Below are positions 1-10,020 of a stretch of 64,000 nucleotides of DNA, in pieces (the stretch's first letter is position 1; every line of letters begins with the position of its first letter). Below the pieces are notes generated by a model, which did not search any database, was not told the DNA's origin, and saw only the letters and a program-made list of their open reading frames with translations. Source of the DNA: Hydractinia symbiolongicarpus (Eukaryota; Cnidaria; Hydrozoa; Anthoathecata; Hydractiniidae); NCBI RefSeq assembly GCF_029227915.1, contig NC_079883.1:620001-684000 (forward strand), given 5' to 3'. The translations under genes were made by a program, and so were the position numbers.

Positions 1-29
1 TTTTGATGAGACGCTGAATAAAAGAAGTT

Positions 30-75
30 TAATCGCCGGCAAACGAAAACCAGCGATTTCCTGTAAATCCCGGGT
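30..75. repeat. Conserved GC-rich, CpG-dense box of the monomer
   Basis: The segment around TTTAATCGCCGGCAAACG, followed by the CCCGCGATTTCCCGTAAATCCC stretch, is the most constant part of the unit. Most copies differ by at most one or two bases. Recurrent exceptions are CTCCGG, ATATCCGG, GTCGG, CCAGC and CCGAC forms that mark subfamilies. The box holds about two thirds of the monomer's CpGs. Conservation beside a much more variable neighbour could reflect a bound protein or simply the homogenisation history; the sequence does not decide. Confidence 0.7.
32..48 (-). other. Weak CENP-B-box-like half motif, one per monomer
   Basis: On the minus strand this site reads TTTCGTTTGCCGGCGAT. It matches the first half of the canonical mammalian CENP-B box (YTTCGTTGGAARCGGGA) at 8 of the first 9 positions. 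The second half fails: the essential A and CGGG are absent in register. The site repeats in nearly every unit because it lies in the conserved box. A partial match of this length can arise by chance, so I list it only as a candidate binding site. Confidence 0.2.
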
Positions 76-165
76 TTGGCCCCTATAGTCAAAAGTATAC
101 AAAGAAAATACCCAGGTAGTAAACTCATTTCCAGAACGATTTTTTAAATTATTTTTACACCACTA
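70..165. repeat. Class-diagnostic variable block of the monomer
   Basis: Linked variants fall mainly into two classes. Class A carries GGACTCGG, then AGTCAAAAGTATAC, then AAATACCCAGGGAG (example 2511-2560). Class B carries GTGCTTGG, then AGTCGAGTATATAC, then AAGTACCCTGTGAG or AAGTATCCTGTGAG (example 22466-22520). A third form has GGGCTTGG with AGTCGAATGTATAC. Chimeras are common, such as GGACTCGG on the left with GAGTATATAC and CCCTGCGAG on the right (near 13131-13185 and 14961-15005). This arrangement is expected from unequal exchange or gene conversion between monomers. Confidence 0.85.
138..160. repeat. AT-rich core of the monomer
   Basis: The stretch from GATTTTTTAAATTA into TTTTTTC or TCTTTTC is nearly pure A+T. 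It contains a TTTAAA hexamer in almost every copy. One subset has lost one T (GATTTTTAAATTA), giving a 202-bp unit. Another reads GATATTTTAAATTA (near 17661, 19287, 19896, 23151 and 24571). Variants reading TTTTTATATTATC or TTTTTATATTGTC mark a subfamily that also carries AAAGTCCTTTCC. Poly-A/T tracts like this can bend DNA; no function is shown. Confidence 0.8.
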
Positions 166-187
166 AAACGCATGAGACTTGTAGTTT

Positions 188-209
188 TCAAAAATGTTTT
201 CATTTTTGA
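188..209. other. Perfect 9-bp inverted repeat with 4-base loop at the monomer junction
   Basis: The left arm TCAAAAATG (188-196) and right arm CATTTTTGA (201-209) are exact reverse complements separated by TTTT. The structure recurs every 203 bases because both arms belong to the consensus. Some subfamilies break it: TCAAATATG, TCAGGAATG with CATTTTTAA, CACTTTTGA, and TCAAAAATT. I saw no compensatory changes restoring pairing, so RNA-level selection on the stem is not supported. It could extrude as a cruciform or be a dyad binding site; both are inference. Confidence 0.8.
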
Positions 210-2199
210 TGAGACGCTGAATAAAAGAAGTTTAATCGCCGGCAAACGAAAAACCGCAATTTCCCGTAAATCCCGTGCTTGGCTCGTATAGTCGAGTATA
301 TACAAAGAAGGTACCCTGTGAGTAAAGTCCTTTCCAGAACGATTTTTTATATTATCTTTTCAGCACTAAAACGCATGAGACTTGTAGTTTTCAAAAATGT
401 TTTCATTTTTGATGAGACGTGAAATAAAAGAAGTTTAATCGCCGGCAAACGAAAACCTGCGATTTCCCGTAAATCCCGAGCTTGGCCCGTATAGTCAAAT
501 GTATACAAAGAAAGTACCCTGTGAGTAAACTCATTTCCCGAACGATTTTTTAAATTATTTTTTCACCACTAAAACGCATGAGACTTGTAGTTTTCAAAAA
601 TGTTTTCATTTTTGATGAGACGCTGAATGAAAGAAGTTTAATCGCCGGCAAACGAAAACCCGCGATTTCCCGTAAATCCCGTGCTTGGCCCGTATAGTCG
701 AGTATATACAAAGAAAGTACCCTGTGAGTAAACTCATTTCCAGAACGATTTTTTAAATTATCTTTTCACCACTAAAACGCATGAGACTTGTAGTCTTCAA
801 AAAAGTTTTCATTTTTGATGAGACGCGGAATAAAAGAAGTTTAATCGCCGGCAAACGAAAACCCGCGATTTCCCGTAAATCCCGGTCTCGGCCCGTATAG
901 TCAAAAGTATACAAAGAAAATACCCAGGGAGTAAACTCATTTCCCGAACGATTTTTTAAATTATTTTTTCACCATTAAAACGTATGAGACCCGTAGTTTT
1001 CAAAAATGTTTTCATTTTTGATGAGACGCTGAATGAAAGAAGTTTAATCGCCGGCAAACGAAAACCCGCGATTTCCCGTAAATCCCGGATTCGGCCCGTA
1101 TAGTCAAAAGTATACAAAGAAAGTACCCTGCGAGTAAACTCATTTCAAGAACGATTTTTTAAATTATCTCTTCACCACTAAAACGCACGAGACTTGTAGT
1201 TTTCAAAAATGTTTTCATTTTTGATGAGACGCTGAATAAAAGAAGTTTAATCGCCGGCAAACGAAAACCCGCGAATTCCCGTAAATCCCGGACTCGGCCC
1301 GTATAGTCAAAAGTATACAAAGAAAATACCCAGGGAGTAAACTCATTTCCAGAACGATTTTTTAAATTATCTTTTCACCACTAAAACGCATGACACTTGT
1401 AGTTTTCAGGAATGTTTTCATTTTTAATGAGACGCTTAATGAAAGAAGTTTAATCGCCGGCAAACGAAAACCCGCGATTTCCCATAAATCCCGGGCTTGG
1501 CCCGTATAGTCGAATGTATACAAAGAAAGTACCCTGTGAGTAAACTCATTTCTCGAACGATTTTTTGAATTATTTTTTCACCACTAAAACGCATGAGACT
1601 TGTAGTTTTCAAATATGTTTTCATTTTTGATGAGACGCGAAATAAAAGAAGTTTAATCGCCGGCAAACGAAAACCCGCGATTTCCCGTAAATCCCGGACT
1701 CGGCCCGTATAGTCAAAAGTAGACAAAGAAAGTACCCTGCGAGTAAACTCATTTCCAGAACGGTTTTTTAAATTATCTTTTCACCACTAAAACGCACGAG
1801 ACTTGTAGTTTTTAAAAATGTTTTCATTTTTGATGAGACGCTGAATAAAAGAAGTTTAATCGCCGGCAAAGGAAAACCCGCGAATTCCCGTAAATCCCGG
1901 ACTCGGCCCGTATAGTCAAATGTATACAAAGAAAATACCCAGGGAGTAAACTCATTTCCAGAACGATTTTTTAAATTATCTTTTCACCACTAAAACGCAT
2001 GAGACTTGTAGTTTTCAAAAATGTTTTCATTTTTGATGAGACGCCGAATAAAAGATGTTTAATTGCCGGCAAACGAAAACCCGCGATTTCCCGTAAATCC
2101 CGGACTCGGCCCGTATAGTCAAAAGTATACAAATAAAGTACCCAGGGAGTAAACTCATTTCCCGAACGATTTTTTAAATTATTTTTTCACCACTAAAAC

Positions 2200-2595
2200 G
2201 CATCAGACTTGTAGTTTTCAGGAAAGTTTTCATTTTTGATGAGACGTTTAATGAAAGAAGTTTAATCGCCGTCAAACGAAAAACCGCGATTTCCCGTAAA
2301 TCCCGGGCTTGGCCCGTATAGTCGAATGTATACAAAGAAAGTACCCTGTGAGTAAACTCATTTCCCGAACGATTTTTTAAATTATTTTTTCACCACTAAA
2401 ACGCGCGAGACTTGTAGTTTTCAAAAATGTTTTCATTTTTGATGAGACGTTGAATAAAAGAAGTTTAATCGCCGGCAAACGAAAACCCGCGATTTCCCGT
2501 AAATCCCGGACTCGGCCCGTATAGTCAAAAGTATACAAAGAAAATACCCAGGGAGTAAACTCATTTCCAGAACGATTTTTTAAATTATCTTTTCA
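2200..2595. repeat. Link between block A and the 3-mer duplication
   Basis: About two ordinary 203-bp monomers without a clear long-range partner. The first has the variant CAGGAAAGTTTTC and an AGACGTTTAATG form (about 2218-2255) and GCCGTCAAACG instead of GCCGGCAAACG. Nothing other than satellite was seen. Confidence 0.7.
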
Positions 2596-3813
2596 CCACT
2601 AAAACGCATGACACTTGTAGTTTTCAAAAATGCTTTCATTTTTGATGAGACGCTGAATAAAAGATGTTTAATCGCCGGCAAACGAAAACCCGCGATTTCC
2701 CGTAAATCCCGGACTCCGCCCGTATAGTCAAAAGTATACTAAGAAAGTACCCAGGGAGTAAACTCATTTCCCGAACGATTTTTTAAATTATTTTTTCACC
2801 ACTAAAACGCAAGAGACTTGTAGTTTTCAAAAATGTTTTTATTTTTGATGAGACGCTGAATAAAAGAAGTTTAATCGCCGGCAAACGAAAACCCGCAATT
2901 TCCTGTAAATCCCGGGTTTGGCCCGTATAGTCAAAAGTATACAAAGAAAATACCCAGGTAGTAAACTCATTTCCAGAACGATTTTTTAAATTATTTTTAC
3001 ACCACTAAAACGCATGAGACTTGTAGTTTTCAAAAATGTTTTCATTTTTGATGAGACGCTGAATAAAAGAAGTTTAATCGCCGGCAAACGAAAACCCGCA
3101 ATTTCCCGTAAATCCCGTGCTTGGCTCGTATAGTCGAGTATATACAAAGAAGGTACCCTGTGAGTAAAGTCCTTTCCAGAACGATTTTTTATATTATCTT
3201 TTCACCACTAAAACGCATGACACTTGTAGTTTTCAAAAATGTTTTCATTTTTGATGAGACGCTGAATAAAAGATGTTTAATCGCCGGCAAACGAAAACCC
3301 GAGATTTCCCGTAAATCCCGGACTCGGCCCGTATAGTCAAAAGTATACTAAGAAAGTACTCAGGGAGTAAACTCATTTCCCGAACGATTTTTTAAATTAT
3401 TTTTTCACCACTAAAACGCAAGAGACTTGTAGTTTTCAAAAATGTTTTTATTTTTGATGAGACGCTGAATAAAAGAAGTTTAATCGCCGGCAAACGAAAA
3501 GCCGCGATTTCCTGTAAATCCTGGGTTTGGCCCGTATAGTCAAAAGTATACAAAGAAAATACCCAGGTAGTAAAGTCATTTCCAGAACGATTTTTTAAAT
3601 TATTTTTACACCACTAAAACGCATGAGACTTGTAGTTTTCAAAAATGTTTTCATTTTTGATGAGACGCTGAATAAAAGAAGTTTAATCGCCGGCAAACGA
3701 AAACCCGCAATTTCCCGTAAATCCCGTGCTTGGCTCGTATAGTCGAGTATATACAAAGAAGGTACCCTGTGAGTAAAGTCCTTTCCAGAACGATTTTTTA
3801 TATTATCTTTTCA
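2595..3813. repeat. Tandem 3-mer duplication (2 x 609 bp)
   Basis: Two successive copies lie exactly 609 bases (three monomers) apart. Matching markers are TATACTAAG at 2735 and 3344, TTTTTACACCAC near 2996 and 3605, and AAGGTACCCTG at 3151 and 3760. Homology stops on the left near 2570-2600 and on the right near 3815, where CATGACAC becomes CATGAGAC. This insertion explains why block B is offset by 17 monomers rather than 14 from block A. Confidence 0.85.
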
Positions 3814-5840
3814 GCACTAAAACGCATGAGACTTGTAGTTTTCAAAAATGTTTTTATTTTTGATGAGACGCGAAATAAAAGAAGTTTAATCGCCGGCAAA
3901 CGAAAACCTGCGATTTCCCGTAAATCACGGGCTTGGCCCGTATAGTCAAATGTATACAAAGAAAGTACCCTGTGAGTAAACTCATTTCCCGAACGATTTT
4001 TTAAATTATTTTTTCACCACTAAAACGCATGAGACTTGTAGTTTTCAAAAATGTTTTCATTTTTGATGAGACGCTGAATGAAAGAAGTTTAATCGCCGGC
4101 AAACGAAAACCCACGATTTCCCGTTAATCCCGTGCTTGGCCCGTATAGTCGAGTATATACAAAGAAAGTACCCTGTGAGTAAACTCATTTCCAGAACGAT
4201 TTTTTAAATTATCTTTTCACCACTAAAACGCATGAGACTTGTAGTCTTCAAAAATGTTTTCATTTTTGATGAGACGCGGAATAAAAGAAGTTTAATCGCC
4301 GGCAAACGAAAACCCGCGATTTCCCGTAAATCCCGGTCTCGGCCCGTATAGTCAAAAGTATACAAAGAAAATACCCAGGGAGTAAACTCATTTCAAGAAC
4401 GATTTTTTAAATTATCTTTTCACCACTAAAACGCACGAGACTTGTAGTTTTCAAAAATGTTTTCATTTTTGATGAGACGCTAAATAAAAGAAGTTTAATC
4501 GCCGGCAAACGAAAACCCGCGAATTCCCGTAAATCCCGGACTCGGCCCGTATAGTCAAAAGTATACAAAGAAAATACCCAGGGAGTAAACTCATTTCCAG
4601 AACGATTTTTTAAATTATCTTTTCACCACTAAAACGCATCACACTTGTAGTTTTCAAAAATGTTTTCATTTTTGATGAGACGCTGTATAAAAGATGTTTA
4701 AACGCCGGCAAACGAAAACCCGCGATTTCCTGTAAATCCCGGACTCGGCCCGTATAGTCAAAAGTATACAAAGAAAGTACCCAGGGAGTAAACTCATTTC
4801 CCGAACGATTTTTTATATTATTTTTTCACCACTAAAACGCACGAGACTTGTAGTTTTCAAAAATGTTTTCATTTTTGATGAGACGCTGAATAGAAGAAGT
4901 TTAATCGCCGGCAAACGAAAACCCGCGAATTCCCGTAAATCCCGGACTCGGCCCGTATAGTCAAAAGTATACAAAGAAAATACACAGGGAGTAAACTCAT
5001 TTCCCGAACGATTTTTTAAATTATTTTTTCACCACTAAAACGCATGAGACTTGTAGTTTTCAGGAATGTTTTCATTTTTAATAAGACGCTTAATGAAAGA
5101 AGTTTAATCGCCGGCAAACGAAAACCCGCGATTTCCCATAAATCCCGGGCTTGGCCCGTATAGTCGAATGTATACAAAGAAAGTACCCTGTAAGTAAACT
5201 CATTTCTCGAACGATTTTTTAAATTATTTTTTCACCACTAAAACGCACGAGACTTGTAGTTTTTAAAAATGTTTCCATTTTTGATGAGACGCTGAATAAA
5301 AGAAGTTTAATCGCCGGCAAACGAAAACCCGCGATTTCCCGTAAATCCCGGACTCGGCCGTATAGTCAAAAGTAGACAAAGAAAGTACCCTGCGAGTAAA
5401 CTCATTTCCAGAACGGTTTTTTAAATTATCTTTTCACCACTAAAACGCACGAGACTTGTAGTTTTCAAAAATGTTTTCATTTTTGATGAGACGCTGAATA
5501 AAAAAAGTTTAAGCGCCGGCAAACGAAAACCCGCGAATTCCCGTAAATCCCGGACTCGGCCCGTATAGTCAAATGTATACAAAGAAAATACCCAGGGAGT
5601 AAACTCATTTCCCGAACGATTTTTTAAATTATTTTTTCACCACTAAAACGCATAAGACTTGTAGTCTTCAAAAATGTTTTCATTTTTGATGAGACGCCGA
5701 ATAAAAGATGTTTAATTGCCGGCAAACGAAAACCCGCGATTTCCCGTAAATCCCGGACTCGGCCCGTATAGTCAAAAGTATACAAATAAAGTACCCAGGG
5801 AGTAAACTCATTTCCCGAACGATTTTTTAAATTATTTTTT
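3452..5840. repeat. Higher-order block B (left cluster)
   Basis: About 12 monomers homologous to block A. It continues into block C at an offset of 2435 bases (12 units minus one base), as shown by AAGGTACCCTG at 3760 and 6195. It lacks one monomer present in A after the GGTCTCGG unit and carries two extra units, including the first GCATCACACTTG monomer (4636). A single C is missing in CTCGGCCGTAT near 5355. It overlaps the second half of the 3-mer duplication. Confidence 0.8.
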
Positions 5841-5886
5841 CACCACTAAAACGCATAAGACTTGTAGTTTTTAAAAATGTTTTCAT

Positions 5887-7645
5887 TTTTGATGAGACGC
5901 TGAATGAAAGAAGTTTAATCGCCGGCAAACGCAAACCCGCGATTTCCTGTAAATCCCGGGTTTGGCCCGTATAGTCAAAAGCATACAAAGAAAATACCCA
6001 GGTAGTAAACTCATTTCCAGAACGATTTTTTAAATTATTTTTACACCACTAAAACGCATGAGACTTGTAGTTTTCAAAAATGTTTTCATTTTTGATGAGA
6101 CGCTGAATAAAAGAAGTTTAATCGCCGGCAAACGAAAACCCGCAATTTCCCGTAAATCCCGTGCTTGGCTTGTATAGTCGAGTATATACAAAGAAGGTAC
6201 CCTGTGAGTAAAGTCCTTTCCAGAACGATTTTTTATATTATCTTTTCAGCACTAAAACGCATGAGACTTGTAGTTTTCAAAAATGTTTTCATTTTTGATG
6301 AGACGCGAAATAAAAGAAGTTTAATCGCCGGCAAACGAAAACCTGCGATTTCCCGTAAATCCCGGGCTTGGCCCGTATAGTCAAATGTATACAAAGAAAG
6401 TACCCTGTGAGTAAACTCATTTCCCGAACGATTTTTTAAATTATTTTTTCACCACTAAAACGCATGAGACTTGTAGTTTTCAAAAATGTTTTCATTTTTG
6501 ATGAGACGGTGAATGAAAGAAGTTTAATCGCCGGCAAACGAAAACCCGCGATTTCCCGTAAATCCCGGATTCGGCCCGTATAGTCAAAAGTATACAAAGA
6601 AAGTACCCTGCGAGTAAACTCATTTCAAGAACGATTTTTTAAATTATCTTTTCACCACTAAAACGCACGAGACTTGTAGTTTTCAAAAATGTTTTCATTT
6701 TTGATGAGACGCTGAATAAAAGAAGTTTAATCGCCGGCAAACGAAAACCCGCGAATTCCCGTAAATCCCGGACTCGGCCCGTATAGTCAAAAGTATACAA
6801 AGAAAATACCCAGGGAGTAAACTCATTTCCAGAACGATTTTTTAAATTATCTTTTCACCACTAAAACGCATCACACTTGTAGTTTTCAAAAATGTTTTCA
6901 TTTTTGATGAGACGCTGTATAAAAGATGTTTAATCGCCGGCAAACGAAAACCCGCGATTTCCTGTAAATCCCGGACTCGGCCAGTATAGTCAAAAGTATA
7001 CAAAGAAAGTACCAAGGGAGTAAACTCATTTCCCGAACGATTTTATAAATTATTTTTTCACCACTAAAACGCAAGAGACTTGTAGTTTTCAAAAATGTTT
7101 TCATTTTTGATGAGACGCTGAATAGAAGAAGTTTAATCGCCGGCAAACGAAAACCCGCGAATTCCCGTAAATCCCGGACTCGGCCCGTATAGTCAAAAGT
7201 ATACAAAGAAAATACACAGGGAGTAAACTCATTTCCCGAACGAATTTTTAAATTATTTTTTCACCACTAAAACGCATGAGACTTGTAGTTTTCAGGAATG
7301 TTTTCATTTTTAATAAGACGCTTAATGAAAGAAGTTTAATCGCCGGCAAACGAAAACCCGCGAGTTCCCATAAATCCCGGGCTTGGCCCGTATAGTCGAA
7401 TGTATACAAAGAAAGTACCCTGTGAGTAAACTCATTTCTCGAACGATTTTTTAAATTATTTTTTCACCACTAAAACGCATGAGACTTGTAGTTTTCAAAT
7501 ATGTTTTCATTTTTGATGAGACGCGAAATAAAAGAAGTTTAATCGCCGGCAAACGAAAACCCGCGAATTCCCGTAAATCCCGGACTCGGCCCGTATAGTC
7601 AAAAGTATACAAAGAAAATACACAGGGAGTAAACTCATTTCCCGA
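5887..7645. repeat. Higher-order block C (left cluster)
   Basis: It begins like block B and then skips to material matching about 4390-5200 at an offset of 2232 (11 units minus one), such as GCATCACACTTG at 4636 and 6868. Its segment from 6155 to about 7480 is repeated almost unchanged in block D 1491 bases later; I noticed only two base differences, near 6426/7917 and 7365/8856. It ends inside a truncated monomer at 7645. Confidence 0.85.
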
Positions 7646-7783
7646 AATCCCGTGCTTGGCTTGTATAGTCGAGTATATACAAAGAAGGTACCCTGTGAGT
7701 AAAGTCCTTTCCAGAACGATTTTTTATATTATCTTTTCAGCACTAAAACGCATGAGACTTGTAGTTTTCAAAAATGTTTTCAT
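7511..7783. repeat. Out-of-register junction of two partial monomers (135 + 138 bp)
   Basis: The monomer starting at 7511 stops after 135 bases at ...TTTCCCGA (7645). The next base continues at monomer position 66, AATCCCGTGC, and runs 138 bases to 7783, so 273 bases replace 203. This is the only place in the window where the phase jumps by more than a few bases. The monomer carries ATTTCCCG twice, at about positions 56-63 and 127-134, 71 bases apart. The 70-base slip therefore fits mispairing of these internal repeats plus loss of one T. Confidence 0.92.
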
Positions 7784-9730
7784 TTTTGATGAGACGCGAA
7801 ATAAAAGAAGTTTAATCGCCGGCAAACGAAAACCTGCGATTTCCCGTAAATCCCGGGCTTGGCCCGTATAGTCAAATGTATACAAAGAAAGTACCCTGTG
7901 AGTAAACTCATTTCCCAAACGATTTTTTAAATTATTTTTTCACCACTAAAACGCATGAGACTTGTAGTTTTCAAAAATGTTTTCATTTTTGATGAGACGG
8001 TGAATGAAAGAAGTTTAATCGCCGGCAAACGAAAACCCGCGATTTCCCGTAAATCCCGGATTCGGCCCGTATAGTCAAAAGTATACAAAGAAAGTACCCT
8101 GCGAGTAAACTCATTTCAAGAACGATTTTTTAAATTATCTTTTCACCACTAAAACGCACGAGACTTGTAGTTTTCAAAAATGTTTTCATTTTTGATGAGA
8201 CGCTGAATAAAAGAAGTTTAATCGCCGGCAAACGAAAACCCGCGAATTCCCGTAAATCCCGGACTCGGCCCGTATAGTCAAAAGTATACAAAGAAAATAC
8301 CCAGGGAGTAAACTCATTTCCAGAACGATTTTTTAAATTATCTTTTCACCACTAAAACGCATCACACTTGTAGTTTTCAAAAATGTTTTCATTTTTGATG
8401 AGACGCTGTATAAAAGATGTTTAATCGCCGGCAAACGAAAACCCGCGATTTCCTGTAAATCCCGGACTCGGCCAGTATAGTCAAAAGTATACAAAGAAAG
8501 TACCAAGGGAGTAAACTCATTTCCCGAACGATTTTATAAATTATTTTTTCACCACTAAAACGCAAGAGACTTGTAGTTTTCAAAAATGTTTTCATTTTTG
8601 ATGAGACGCTGAATAGAAGAAGTTTAATCGCCGGCAAACGAAAACCCGCGAATTCCCGTAAATCCCGGACTCGGCCCGTATAGTCAAAAGTATACAAAGA
8701 AAATACACAGGGAGTAAACTCATTTCCCGAACGAATTTTTAAATTATTTTTTCACCACTAAAACGCATGAGACTTGTAGTTTTCAGGAATGTTTTCATTT
8801 TTAATAAGACGCTTAATGAAAGAAGTTTAATCGCCGGCAAACGAAAACCCGCGATTTCCCATAAATCCCGGGCTTGGCCCGTATAGTCGAATGTATACAA
8901 AGAAAGTACCCTGTGAGTAAACTCATTTCTCGAACGATTTTTTAAATTATTTTTTCACCACTAAAACGCATGAGACTTGTAGTTTTCAGGAATGTTTTCA
9001 TTTTTAATAAGACGCTTAATGAAAGAAGTTTAATCGCCGGCAAACGAAAACCCGCGATTTCCCATAAATCCCGGGCTTGGCCCGTATAGTCAAATGTATA
9101 CAAAGAAAGTACCCTGTGAGTAAACTCATTTCTCGAACGATTTTTTAAATTATTTTTTCACCACTAAAACGCATGAGACTTGTAGTTTTCAAATATGTTT
9201 TCATTTTTGATGAGACGCGAAATAAAAGAAGTTTAATCGCCGGCAAACGAAAACCCGCGATTTCCCGTAAATCCCGGACTCGGCCCGTATAGTCAAAAGT
9301 AGACAAAGAAAGTACCCTGCGAGTAAACTCATTTCCAGAACGGTTTTTTAAATTATCTTTTCACCACTAAAACGCACGAGACTTGTAGTTTTCAAAAATG
9401 TTTTCATTTTTGATGAGACGCTGAATAAAAGAAGTTTGATCGCCGGCAAACGAAAACCCGCGAATTCCCGTAAATCCCGGACTCGGCCCGTATAGTCAAA
9501 TGTATACAAAGAAAATACCCAGGGAGTAAACTCATTTCCAGAACGATTTTTTAAATTATTTTTTCACCACTGAAACGCATGAGACTTGTAGTTTTCAAAA
9601 ATGTTTTCATTTTTGATGAGACGCCGAATAAAAGATGTTTAATTGCCGGCAAACGAAAACCCGCGATTTCCCGTAAATCCCGGACTCGGCCCGTATATTC
9701 AAAAGTATACAAATAAAGTACCCTGTGAGT
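7646..9730. repeat. Higher-order block D, near-copy of block C
   Basis: From 7646 to about 8971 this repeats 6155 to about 7480 at an offset of 1491. One monomer (the CAGGAATG, AATAAGACGCTTAATG type) is then duplicated, about 8770-8972 and 8973-9175. The block ends with an ACAAATAAAGTACCC unit (9709) like those that close blocks A and B. The 1491 offset equals seven monomers plus the 70-bp partial unit. Confidence 0.85.
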
Positions 9731-10020
9731 AAACTCATTTCCAGAACCATTTTTTAAGTTATCTTTTCACCACTAAAACGCATGAGACTTGTAGTTTTCA
9801 AAAATGTTTTCATTTTTGATGACACCCTGAATAGAAGAGGTTTAATCGCCGGCAAACGAAAACCCGCGAATTCCCGTAAATCCCGGACTCGGCCCGTATA
9901 GTCAAAAGTATAAAAAGAAAATACCCAGGGAGTAAACTCATTTCCAGAACGATTTTTTAAATTATCTTTTCACCACTAAAACGCATGACACTTGTAGTTT
10001 TCAAAAATGTTTTCATTTTT
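9730..10020. repeat. Satellite link with GATGACACCCTG unit
   Basis: About one and a half monomers. The first reads GATGACACCCTGAATAGAAGAGG and is an early member of the GACAC/ATAGAAG subfamily that becomes frequent to the right. It is followed by AGTATAAAAAG in place of AGTATACAAAG. No non-satellite sequence is present. Confidence 0.7.

Larger units (their letters stand above)
1..203. repeat. Reference monomer (first complete unit)
   Basis: This copy sets the phase used in the other entries; the start point is arbitrary. Its order is: a GATGAGACGCTGAATAAAAG segment, a GC-rich box (about 30-75), a class-diagnostic stretch (about 70-135), an AT-rich core (138-160), a CACTAAAACGCATGAGACTT segment (161-180), then a dyad that runs into the next unit. 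A consensus assembled by eye has 42 C, 34 G and 12 CpG in 203 bases. Common restriction palindromes in most copies are GCCGGC, GTATAC and TTTAAA. This particular copy carries the variant TTTTTACACCAC, shared with copies near 2996, 3605 and 6040. Confidence 0.95.
1..2200. repeat. Higher-order block A (left cluster)
   Basis: This block aligns with 3452 to about 5840 at an offset of 3451 (17 units) over its first 900 bases, for example GGTCTCGG at 884 and 4335. It then aligns at 3248 after a one-monomer loss in block B, and at about 3653 after two extra monomers in block B. Shared private markers include AAGGTACCCTG (309), AGTAGACAAAG (1718) and ACAAATAAAGTACCC (2129). Monomers here are more diverged from one another than in the right half of the window. 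Confidence 0.8.

Noticed and set aside
1-42. Hammerhead-ribozyme-like TTGATGAG followed by CGAAAAC, as in some transcribed satellites
   Set aside because: The core should read CTGATGA, but the critical C is a T. The bases between GATGAG and CGAAA do not form a stem II, and no suitable stem III or cleavage triplet arrangement was seen on either strand.
280-320. Promoter and polyadenylation signals (TATATA in GAGTATATAC, AATAAA in TGAATAAAAG)
   Set aside because: They are short AT-rich motifs present in many or most monomers as part of the consensus. Nothing in the sequence indicates a transcription unit; RNA data would be needed.
2280-2320. Small hairpin CGGGC-TTG-GCCCG in monomers with CCCGGGCTTGGCCCG
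   Set aside because: Only 5 base pairs, present only in one variant class and lost in the GTGCTTGG and GGACTCGG classes. It is probably incidental.
3121-3336. Recurrent plus-strand open frames of 71-82 codons (also at 3730, 6165, 7656, 10701, 22879, 24299 and many others)
   Set aside because: They begin with TTG inside TTGGCTCG or TTGGCCCG, span just over one monomer, and stay open only in copies with particular variants. 203 is not divisible by 3, so each next monomer is read in another frame. There is no ribosome binding site, unique sequence or codon-position pattern. The similar proteins simply reflect similar DNA.
6898-7206. Minus-strand open frames of 64-102 codons (also at 1436, 8389, 30512, 52576, 60489)
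   Set aside because: The same repeat artefact on the other strand; the one checked, ending at 7206, starts with TTG. Frames on both strands overlap in the same monomers, and most monomers have stops at these positions.
7646-9136. Possible assembly artefact for the 1491-bp near-identical block
   Set aside because: Not fully excluded, but the extra monomer duplicated at about 8973-9175 and the base differences near 7917 and 8856 argue that copy D is a real second copy rather than a read mis-join. Raw reads would settle it.
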